From CAZAQS01 sp046485135 (lineage in GTDB: Bacteria; Chloroflexota; Anaerolineae; Anaerolineales; UBA4823): a stretch of 7,255 bases of DNA. The DNA lies in NCBI GenBank assembly GCA_046485135.1, contig JAWOHN010000199.1, positions 1 to 7,255 of the forward strand, read 5' to 3'. Below the pieces are notes generated by a model that saw only the letters and a program-made list of their open reading frames with translations, was not told the origin of the DNA and ran no database searches. Made by a program: the position numbers and the translations under genes. This document shows, piece by piece, positions 1-5,800 of this stretch (positions within the stretch are counted from its first letter, which is position 1; every line of letters starts with the position of its first letter).

Positions 1-536
1 AGGTTAAGACTCAGGTTGGAGATGTGCGGGAAAGGGTGACCTGGATCGAAAGCCAGGGGGGTGAGGACAGGGAAAACCACCTCTTCGAAATAAGCAATCA
101 CAGTAGATTTTTGCCGCTCGGTCAGCTCACTGTAATCCAGAATGTGAATGCCGGTCTTGTTCAGGCTGGGTTGGATATCATCACGCAGGCAGTCGCGGGC
201 GTCGGTCATAATCTTGAGAGCGATCTTGCGGATAGCAGCGAGCTGTCCTGCCGGGGTCATACCATCTGGCGGGAGGTCGAGGACGCCAAGATCGATCTGC
301 TTCTTGAGGCCAGAAACGCGCACCATGAAGAACTCGTCCAGGTTAGAGCCAACAATGGAAAGGAACTTGACCCGCTCAAGCAGCGGATTTTTCTCATCCC
401 AGGCTTCTTCCAGGACGCGTCTTTGGAACTCTAGCATGCTGAGTTCCCGGTTGACATACAAGCGCGGGTCGTTGAGGTCTAGTTCAGCGCCATCTTTGAA
501 CAAATCATCGACCCGGCTTTCAACTGTGGTGGGCAT
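1..536 (-). CDS. ppk1: Polyphosphate kinase 1, N-terminal part (runs off the window)
   Basis: PPK1 reversibly transfers the gamma phosphate of ATP onto inorganic polyphosphate and is the main polyP-synthesising enzyme in many bacteria. The visible 178 residues cover the N domain and the start of the H domain. Recognisable motifs are YVNRELSMLEFQRRVLEEA (about 28-46), NPLLERVKFLSI (50-61), SNLDEFFMVRVSGLK (64-78) and FPVLTPLAFDPGHPFPHISN (155-174). Asn65 in SNLDEFF aligns with E. coli PPK1 Asn45, which lies at the nucleotide site. The phospho-histidine and other catalytic residues lie in the C-terminal half, outside the window. The frame stays open to the window edge with no frameshift. The ATG at 536 is chosen because a strong AGGAGGT lies 6 nt upstream and the N-terminus fits the family. 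It is the last visible gene of the ppk2-ppk2-ppk1 run, 21 bp after the upstream stop. The usual ELSWL Trp is Met here. Confidence 0.95.
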   Translation of the reverse strand, partial: MPTTVESRVDDLFKDGAELDLNDPRLYVNRELSMLEFQRRVLEEAWDEKNPLLERVKFLSIVGSNLDEFFMVRVSGLKKQIDLGVLDLPPDGMTPAGQLAAIRKIALKIMTDARDCLRDDIQPSLNKTGIHILDYSELTERQKSTVIAYFEEVVFPVLTPLAFDPGHPFPHISNLSLN

Positions 537-542
537 ACAATG

Positions 543-549
543 ACCTCCT
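543..549 (-). promoter_or_regulatory. Shine-Dalgarno site of ppk1
   Basis: AGGAGGT on the minus strand, six bases before the ppk1 ATG and inside the 21-bp gap after the upstream PPK2 stop codon. It is close to a perfect anti-16S match, much stronger than the sites seen before the two PPK2 genes. It fixes the ppk1 start and suggests that ppk1 is translated efficiently from the shared transcript. Confidence 0.75.
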
Positions 550-557
550 GGTGGATT

Positions 558-1376
558 TCATGCTACAGCTTTCTTATCCTTGTTCTTTTTCTTCTTCTTT
601 TTCTTGCCAGTCCCGTCTCCTTTGCCGTCTTTGCCAGCTTTGCCCTGATCGGGAATCTGGTACGGATCGTAGTTCAACTCGGGGGTGAGCTTTTCTACCA
701 GAGTTTGCAAGACTTTGACGCGAGCGTAGCCCTTGGAGTTGCCTTCTATGACCGTCCAGGGCGCGCTGACGGTGCTGGTTTTTAGCAACATTTCGTTGAC
801 CGCTTCTTCATACTGGGGCCATTTTTCGCGGTTGCGCCAGTCCTCATCGGTGAGTTTCCAGTTTTTTAATTTATTGACAGAGCGGGCTTCGAAGCGGGCC
901 AGTTGTTCTTCGGGAGTGATATGGATCCAGAACTTGAACAGGATGACGCCGAAATCCACCAATTGCCGCTCGAACTGGTTAATCTCACGATAGGCGCGCT
1001 TCCATTCATCTTCGGTGCAAAAACCTTCGATGCGTTCGACCATGACGCGGCCATACCAACTGCGGTCAAAGATCGCAATTTGCCCTCCCTCGGGCAACCG
1101 GTTCCAAAAGCGCCACAGGTAGTGGTGGGTGGCCTCATCACCTTTAGGGGCTGCAATGGGATAGACCGCATAGCCGCGTGGGTCGATCTTTTCGGTCACC
1201 CGCCGGATGGCGCCGCCCTTCCCGGATGCGTCCCAGCCTTCAAAGAGCAAGATGACTGGGCGTTGCTGGACGTAGACCTGGTAGGCTAGCTGGTACAGTC
1301 CGACCTGGTATTTAACGAGGGATTGGGAATATTCTTCACCCTCTAAACTTACGGTCATATCAATCGTATCTAACAT
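558..1376 (-). CDS. ppk2: PPK2-family polyphosphate:nucleotide phosphotransferase with lysine-rich C-terminal tail
   Basis: A 272-residue cytoplasmic PPK2 kinase, a P-loop enzyme that uses polyP to phosphorylate nucleoside mono- or diphosphates. Walker A is FEGWDASGKGG (45-55), followed by DPRG (65-68), HYLWRFW (85-91), the Walker B segment DRSWYGR (104-110), FKFWIHITPEEQ (147-158), the lid-region WKLTDEDWRNREKW (173-186) and APWTVIEGN (205-213). All recognisable active-site motifs are intact. The sequence most resembles the C-terminal, active half of two-domain polyP:AMP phosphotransferases (class II), but here it is a free single domain. Substrate class (AMP or ADP) cannot be fixed by eye. 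After the catalytic domain (about residue 230) comes a Gly/Asp/Lys tail (244-272) with seven consecutive lysines, which is not part of the PPK2 fold. The ATG at 1376 matches the N-terminus of the neighbouring paralogue; a GGGGTGA is just upstream. It starts 13 bp after the stop of the other PPK2 gene, so translational coupling is likely. Confidence 0.95.
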   Translation of the reverse strand: MLDTIDMTVSLEGEEYSQSLVKYQVGLYQLAYQVYVQQRPVILLFEGWDASGKGGAIRRVTEKIDPRGYAVYPIAAPKGDEATHHYLWRFWNRLPEGGQIAIFDRSWYGRVMVERIEGFCTEDEWKRAYREINQFERQLVDFGVILFKFWIHITPEEQLARFEARSVNKLKNWKLTDEDWRNREKWPQYEEAVNEMLLKTSTVSAPWTVIEGNSKGYARVKVLQTLVEKLTPELNYDPYQIPDQGKAGKDGKGDGTGKKKKKKKNKDKKAVA

Positions 1377-1389
1377 GTCTCACCCCATC

Positions 1390-2277
1390 CTAAGCCTGTG
1401 AAGAGGCAACAGCCGTCTGGTCGGTTTCCGGCTCGGAAGCCTGTTCTTGAATATCTTCTGAGGCATCGTCCTCTAACTCCTCTTGAATATCTTCTAAGGC
1501 ATCGTCCTCTAACCTGGTTTGAATATCATCCGCTTTGCCGGTGGCATGTTCGGGCAGGTTTTCCGTGTTCAACCCTAACCGTTCCTCAAAGGCGCTGATC
1601 ACTGTCTGGAAGATTTTGGCCTGGGTGAAACGTCGGTCAGTGGCTTCAACGATGGTCCAGGGCGCCCATTCGGAATCGGTGCGCTCGAACATCTCTTCGT
1701 AAGCCAGCTCCCATTCGGCGTATCTGCGGTGGTGCTCCCAATCTTCTGGCGCAACCTTCCAGGCAGTCAGGGGATCTTTGAGCAAGCGGTCAAAGCGCCG
1801 TTTTTGTTCCTGTTTGCTGATATGCAAGAAGAATTTGATAATCAGGTGACTGTCGTCTGCGATGGTATGCTCAAAATCCATGATATCTCGATAGCCGCGC
1901 CGCCAATCGGTCTCAGGGATCAAATTTTCCACTCGCTCGACCAGCACCCTGCCATACCAGGAGCGGTCGAAGATGGCAATTTCACCGCGCGCGGGCAGCT
2001 TGAGCCAAAAGCGCCATAGCCAGGGCCGCTTCTTCTCATAGGTGCGGGCCGCTCGTATTGGATAAAGTTTGAAGCCGCGCGGGTCAAGATGCTCGGTCAG
2101 AGCCCGGATGGAGGTGCCTTTACCAGCTGCGTCCCAACCTTCGAAAACAATCACAACCGGTACGCCGGCATCCCAAGAGGCTTTCTGCAGGTAATAGAGC
2201 CGTTCGCGGAGACCCGGCATGATGCGTTTAAATTCAGCTTTTTCCAGAGATTTGGTTAGATCGATTTTTTCTAGCAT
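1390..2277 (-). CDS. ppk2: PPK2-family polyphosphate:nucleotide phosphotransferase with acidic repeat tail
   Basis: A 295-residue PPK2 kinase and first gene of the polyP operon. Walker A FEGWDAAGKG (45-54), DPRG (65-68), WLWRFW (86-91), Walker B DRSWYGR (104-110), IIKFFLHISKQEQ (146-158), TAWKVAPEDW (171-180) and APWTIVEATDRR (205-216) are all present. It aligns without gaps to the downstream PPK2 over at least the first 135 residues, so the two are probably ancient duplicates. Details such as the DPLTAWKV segment and EATDRR resemble the N-terminal half of fused polyP:AMP phosphotransferases. Unlike many such halves, it keeps complete Walker A and B motifs and may be active. After about residue 240 comes a low-complexity acidic tail (roughly 250-285, Glu/Asp-rich) built on a 12-residue repeat. 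The ATG at 2277 agrees with the paralogue's N-terminus; the Shine-Dalgarno signal is weak (AGGGGTC about 14 nt upstream). The promoter is expected in the 150 bp upstream. Confidence 0.94.
   Translation of the reverse strand: MLEKIDLTKSLEKAEFKRIMPGLRERLYYLQKASWDAGVPVVIVFEGWDAAGKGTSIRALTEHLDPRGFKLYPIRAARTYEKKRPWLWRFWLKLPARGEIAIFDRSWYGRVLVERVENLIPETDWRRGYRDIMDFEHTIADDSHLIIKFFLHISKQEQKRRFDRLLKDPLTAWKVAPEDWEHHRRYAEWELAYEEMFERTDSEWAPWTIVEATDRRFTQAKIFQTVISAFEERLGLNTENLPEHATGKADDIQTRLEDDALEDIQEELEDDASEDIQEQASEPETDQTAVASSQA
1447..1531 (-). repeat. 36-bp tandem repeat encoding an acidic 12-residue unit
   Basis: Two copies of a 36-bp unit (1447-1482 and 1483-1518) plus a partial third (1519-1531) inside the 3' end of the first PPK2 gene. 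The first 31 bases of the two full copies differ at one position. The unit is a multiple of three and encodes xxLEDDA(L/S)EDIQ, so copy-number change would lengthen or shorten the acidic tail without a frameshift. The near-identity of copies suggests recent duplication by slippage. Confidence 0.85.
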
Positions 2278-2342
2278 GGAGACTTTTGACCCCTTTCTTT
2301 GATTCTGCTGCCAAGCCGGATGCTATGAGGGTGGTAGGTTTG

Positions 2343-2375
2343 GGTGAGATCGCCAGTTGATGCTTAACAGATGAC
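2343..2375 (-). promoter_or_regulatory. Candidate PhoB-type operator (weak 11-bp direct repeats)
   Basis: Read on the minus strand, this stretch upstream of the first PPK2 gene has CATC, CATC and GATC cores spaced exactly 11 bp apart. Pho boxes bound by PhoB/PhoP regulators are direct repeats with 11-bp periodicity, and phoB lies next door. The repeat is short and degenerate, no convincing -35/-10 pair was found around it, and the lineage's Pho box consensus is not known to me. Treat it as a pointer only. The rest of the 2278-2430 spacer shows nothing else recognisable. Confidence 0.2.
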
Positions 2376-2430
2376 TTATTAAACCACACTTCAATGAAAT
2401 ATGGGCCGGACTCGATGAATGGGGTATGCT

Positions 2431-2508
2431 AAAAAGTTGTTGGTGAATTCCGAATTTTAGGGTTGCAAACGGCGTGCGCCGTTTGCAACCCTAAAATTCG
2501 GGAACAAC
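2431..2508 (-). terminator. Probable Rho-independent terminator after phoR (long perfect hairpin)
   Basis: A perfect 24-bp inverted repeat (2450-2473 and 2478-2501) with a 4-nt loop starts about 38 bp beyond the phoR stop. An outer pairing, GTTGTT (2436-2441) with AACAAC (2503-2508), extends it across an asymmetric internal loop. In the minus-strand direction five T (2431-2435) follow at once. There is no T-run on the plus-strand side, so it would act only on the pst-pho transcript. The stem is far longer than in ordinary terminators, so it may also be a member of a dispersed palindromic repeat family. Confidence 0.7.
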
Positions 2509-2538
2509 ATTTGAGTACTCCTGATGAATGGGTGCTGC

Positions 2539-4314
2539 TCAGGATGAAAAAATGGGCAGGGAAAAGTAGAAACTGCTGCCCTGACCTTCCCGGCTTTCGA
2601 CCCAAATGCGCCCACCATGGGCTTCGACCAGGTGGCGGGCGATGGCTAGACCCAAACCCGTCCCACCACCTGAGCGAGCCCGGTCTGCCTTATAAAAACG
2701 CTCAAAGATGCGCGGGAGATCATCGGCGGGTATGCCGACACCGGTATCCCTGACTGCAAACACAATATAAGATTCAAGACCTTCGCCCTGTGCGCGGGCT
2801 GAGACAACAATGCTGCCTCCGGCGGGGGTGAACTTGATCGCATTATGGATGAGATTGATCATGACCTGCTCGATGCGCGGCCGGTCCGCCAGTACTTGGG
2901 GTAGATCTGGGGGATATTCGACTTGTAAGCTAAGCCCGGCCCGTTTGGCTTGCAAACGTAAGCGGTTAACCGCCACATTCAGGATTTCGACAGATGCAGT
3001 AGATTTGAAGTGCAACAACACCCGGCCCGATTCGATGCGGGAGAGCTCCAGCAGTTCTGAGACGATTTGGGTAAGTGTATCTACTTCAGATTCCATTAAA
3101 TCTAAAAACCGGCCTGCTGCTGGTGGATCCTGCAAGGCTCCCTCTTTTAACGTCTCTGTCAGGGCTTTAATGGAAGCCAGAGGTGTGCGTAACTCATGCG
3201 AGATATTGCTGATGAAGTCCCGGCGCACGGTTTCCAGCCGGCGCAAATGAGTGAGGTCTTGAAAAAGCAGTAGCGTGCTGCCCTGGAGCTGGTGACTTAG
3301 GGGAATGGCCAGCCCTCGTAGATAGATCTTCTGTGGAATTAACTCTACCGAAGCCTCTTGGGTTTCACCGCTTTCATGGCTGCGTTTCCACAGATCAATC
3401 AGGCGATGGTGACGTAGGGTTTGGGCTAAAGAGCGTCCTAGGACATCATCTTGGCGGGTTTCAAACATCTTTTCTGCAGCAGGGTTGATCAATTGGACGC
3501 GGCCTTGATTGTCGGCGATCAATACTCCATCTGTCATCTGCGTGAGGACAGCCGCCAGCTTGCTGCTTTCGGTACGCAGGTCGTCCATTTTCTTGTTTAA
3601 TTGGGTTGCCATGCTGGAGAACACTCTGCCGAGCTGCCCAACCTCGTCCTCTCGGAAGTTCGCGAAGGGCGGCAGATCCAAGTCACCTTGGGCCAGTTGT
3701 TGGGCGGCTTGGGTCAGGTCACGCAGGCTTTTAGTTGTGCCGCCGGCAATCACCAATGCCAAAATTAACGCAATCAAGGTGGTCCCGATGGCAACACCAG
3801 CGAGTGTGTTCCGTAAGTGCGCCAGGCTGGCGTCCACCTGCTGGACGGCGAGTGCGACTCGCACGGACCCTGTTACCTGGCCTTCGACCAGCACCGGTAC
3901 AGCGATATAGAACATGTTGTAACCCACCGTGCGGCTGAAACGCAAACTGGTTCCCACCTGACCTGTCAGAGCGCTGGCGATCTCAGGGCGATCGCTGTGG
4001 TTGTCCATCGAGACCCGCTCATCATGCGACTCTCCCAAGACTGTCCCATCTAAAGCGGTGATAGTAATGCGCGCGTCAAGCAACTCAGACCATTCTCGGG
4101 CGCGTTGGTCTAGTTTATCGGGATCTTCCTCCCACTCAGGCTCAGAGGACAGCGTGGTGCTGATCAGCCAGGCCTGGGAGGAAAGGCTCTCCTCCAGGTT
4201 GCTGAGATGGATCTGGCGCAGGAAATTGGATAAATAAATGCCCAGAAGCAGCATGCCACCCAGGATGAGCAGCATATAGGGAATGGCAATCCGCCAGCGA
4301 ATGCTCCGGTGCAT
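2539..4314 (-). CDS. phoR: Phosphate-regulon-type sensor histidine kinase PhoR
   Basis: A 591-residue membrane histidine kinase, expected to autophosphorylate and control the adjacent PhoB-type regulator. Order of parts: short cytoplasmic N-terminus, TM1 (about 11-30), extracytoplasmic sensor (about 31-168), TM2 (about 171-191), HAMP (about 192-245), PAS (about 250-355, with VLTQMTDGVLIADNQGRV), HisKA with ISHELRTP (371-378, phospho-acceptor His373), and HATPase_c. In the last, the N box is NLIHNAIKF (487-495), then DTGVGIP (523-529), ERF (538-540) and GGGTGLGLA (549-557). The layout matches Gram-positive-type PhoR rather than E. coli PhoR, which lacks a large outer sensor. The ATG at 4314 is preferred because it lies 16 bp after the phoB stop, with AGGAT upstream, and begins just before TM1. 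A longer frame from 4401 would overlap phoB by 71 bp and add a non-conserved leader. Assignment as PhoR rests on neighbours and architecture. Confidence 0.9.
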   Translation of the reverse strand: MHRSIRWRIAIPYMLLILGGMLLLGIYLSNFLRQIHLSNLEESLSSQAWLISTTLSSEPEWEEDPDKLDQRAREWSELLDARITITALDGTVLGESHDERVSMDNHSDRPEIASALTGQVGTSLRFSRTVGYNMFYIAVPVLVEGQVTGSVRVALAVQQVDASLAHLRNTLAGVAIGTTLIALILALVIAGGTTKSLRDLTQAAQQLAQGDLDLPPFANFREDEVGQLGRVFSSMATQLNKKMDDLRTESSKLAAVLTQMTDGVLIADNQGRVQLINPAAEKMFETRQDDVLGRSLAQTLRHHRLIDLWKRSHESGETQEASVELIPQKIYLRGLAIPLSHQLQGSTLLLFQDLTHLRRLETVRRDFISNISHELRTPLASIKALTETLKEGALQDPPAAGRFLDLMESEVDTLTQIVSELLELSRIESGRVLLHFKSTASVEILNVAVNRLRLQAKRAGLSLQVEYPPDLPQVLADRPRIEQVMINLIHNAIKFTPAGGSIVVSARAQGEGLESYIVFAVRDTGVGIPADDLPRIFERFYKADRARSGGGTGLGLAIARHLVEAHGGRIWVESREGQGSSFYFSLPIFSS

Positions 4315-4330
4315 GGGAATAGTTATCCTG

Positions 4331-5035
4331 CTAACCCTCGAAGCGATAGCCGATACCACGCACGGTGACGATGCGGTTTGGATTGGCTGGCTCAATCTCA
4401 ATCTTTTCCCTCAACCAGCGGATGTGGACATCCACCGTACGGCTGCCGCCGCTGAAATCCCACCCCCACACCCGCTCCAGAAGCAGGTCGCGGGTCAACA
4501 CTTGCCCGCGGTGCCGGGCCAGGAAGGTCATCAACTCGAATTCTTTGGGTTTTAACGGCAGTGCACGCCCATCCAGGCGCAGTTCCCGGCGAGTCAGGTC
4601 TAGCTCAAGGTTATCGAAAACCAGAATCTCTGTTACAAATTCCGGCTTTTGCTCGTATTCCGAGCGGTCTAGCCGGACCCGACGTAGCAAGGCTTTCACA
4701 CGCGCCTGCAGCTCGCGCATGCTGAAGGGTTTGGTCAGGTAATCGTCCGCACCCATCTCCAGGCCAATGACCCGCTCGATCTCCTCATCTTTTGCAGTAA
4801 GCATCAAGATCGGTACGTTGGTCTCCTGGCGTAAGATGCGGCAGACCTCAAAACCATCCAGGATTGGTAGCATGATATCCAGCAGGATCAAGTCGGGTTT
4901 CAGTCTGCGCGCAATTTGCAGCGCGCTTTGTCCATCGCTCGCGGTTTCAATTTTGTAGCCCTGTTTGCTCAGGTTATACGCCAGGGTTTCCTGCAGAGAG
5001 ACTTCATCTTCAACTATTAAAATGGATTCAGGCAT
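4331..5035 (-). CDS. phoB: Phosphate-regulon-type response regulator PhoB (OmpR family)
   Basis: A 234-residue OmpR/PhoB-family transcription factor. The receiver domain (about 4-118) has the acidic pocket Glu9/Asp10, phospho-acceptor Asp53 in LILLDIMLP, Thr80 in LMLTAKD and Lys102 in LTKPF. The winged-helix DNA-binding domain (about 135-233) has LPLKPKEFELMTFLARH, the recognition-helix region SRTVDVHIRWLREKIE, and the wing RGIGYRFEG at the C-terminus. All phosphorylation residues are present, and length is normal for the family. It starts 5 bp after the pstB stop and is followed by the kinase 16 bp later, a usual cognate pair. OmpR-family regulators cannot be told apart by domain alone, so the PhoB name comes from the pst genes just upstream. 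It would be expected to activate the pst operon and possibly the polyP operon under phosphate limitation. Confidence 0.9.
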   Translation of the reverse strand: MPESILIVEDEVSLQETLAYNLSKQGYKIETASDGQSALQIARRLKPDLILLDIMLPILDGFEVCRILRQETNVPILMLTAKDEEIERVIGLEMGADDYLTKPFSMRELQARVKALLRRVRLDRSEYEQKPEFVTEILVFDNLELDLTRRELRLDGRALPLKPKEFELMTFLARHRGQVLTRDLLLERVWGWDFSGGSRTVDVHIRWLREKIEIEPANPNRIVTVRGIGYRFEG

Positions 5036-5040
5036 AGTGT

Positions 5041-5796
5041 TTATCCAAAACGTCCTTCTACATAATCCTGAGTACGCTGGTCTTGGGGGTGGGTAAAGAT
5101 GCGTTTCCCTTTGGCCACCTCCACCAGCTCGCCTTGCAGGAAAAATCCCGCCAGGTCTGCCACCCGGGCAGCTTGCTGGATGGAGTGAGGAGCCAACACG
5201 ATGGTGTAATGCTCTTTCAACTCTTGCAATGTGTTCTCGACTTTGGCTGTGGAGATCGGATCGAGGCCAGAGGTGGGTTCGTCTAACAAAATGACTTCCG
5301 ATTCCATAGCCAGAACACGAGCCAGTGACAGGCGTTGCTGTTGCCCGCCAGAAAGAGCAACTGCTGGTTCGTCCAACCGGTCGTGGACCTCATCCCACAA
5401 GGCTGCCTGTTGCAACGCTTGCTCAACCGCTTCGTTGAGCCGCTGTGCCCGGCGCTCGCCAGCCATTTCCAAACCGTAGGTCAGGTTGCCGCGAATTGAC
5501 AAGGGCAAAACGACTGGGCGGGCAAAGACCATGCCCACCTTGCGCCGTAAGGCAATGACATCTGTCTTACGGTCCAGGATATTGATCCCATCAATCAATA
5601 CCTGTCCTGACATTTGGGTAACATCTGCCAGGTCATTCAGGCGATTTAGGGTGCGCAGCAAGGTGGATTTGCCTCCCCCAGCTGGGCCAAAGATCACTGT
5701 GATGGCTTTTTCCGGAATCTCGAAATTGATGTCTTTAAGGGATTCGGTTCCATCGGAATATTGGATATTCAGGTTGCGGATGACAATCTTGTCCAT
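5041..5796 (-). CDS. pstB: Phosphate ABC transporter ATP-binding protein PstB (Q-loop variant)
   Basis: A 251-residue ABC ATPase that powers PstCA phosphate import from the cytoplasmic face. Walker A is GPAGGGKST (37-45), signature LSGGQQQR (148-155), Walker B VILLDEP (168-174) with catalytic Glu173, D-loop SGLDP (176-180), and H-loop His204. PstB-specific features are RTLNRLNDL near the P-loop, SIQQAARVADLAGFFLQGEL near the end, and a C-terminal DYVEGRFG. The Q-loop reads GMVFARPVVLP (88-98): the Gln that normally follows VF, and that contacts Mg2+ and couples to the permease, is Ala92. The segment before the H-loop His is LAP rather than the usual V-T. The start at 5796 is preferred: it is 4 bp past the pstA stop and begins directly at the first strand of the fold. 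A longer frame from 5853 would overlap pstA and add 19 unrelated residues. PstB is the best fit given pstCA upstream. Confidence 0.94.
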   Translation of the reverse strand: MDKIVIRNLNIQYSDGTESLKDINFEIPEKAITVIFGPAGGGKSTLLRTLNRLNDLADVTQMSGQVLIDGINILDRKTDVIALRRKVGMVFARPVVLPLSIRGNLTYGLEMAGERRAQRLNEAVEQALQQAALWDEVHDRLDEPAVALSGGQQQRLSLARVLAMESEVILLDEPTSGLDPISTAKVENTLQELKEHYTIVLAPHSIQQAARVADLAGFFLQGELVEVAKGKRIFTHPQDQRTQDYVEGRFG

Positions 5797-5800
5797 TGGC

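Noticed and set aside
20..40. Apparent frameshift in PPK1 at the HPFPHISN motif
   Set aside because: A careful re-read shows GGGAAAGGG with three A's; the minus-strand frame runs through HPFPHISNLSLN to the edge without interruption.
24..434. Plus-strand 136-codon reading frame
   Set aside because: Lies wholly antisense to the clearly conserved ppk1 frame and has no recognisable protein features.
903..1289. Plus-strand 128-codon reading frame
   Set aside because: Antisense shadow of the PPK2 catalytic domain; no family resemblance.
1447..1531. CRISPR-like repeat array
   Set aside because: The 36-bp units are directly adjacent with no spacers and lie in frame within a coding region.
2463..2753. 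Small plus-strand gene beginning in the hairpin
   Set aside because: It begins inside the palindrome and runs antisense to the end of phoR; no ribosome site or protein motif was seen.
4315..4401. Longer PhoR start at 4401
   Set aside because: It would overlap phoB by 71 bp; the extra 29 residues look like out-of-frame phoB sequence, and the ATG at 4314 sits properly after the phoB stop and before TM1.
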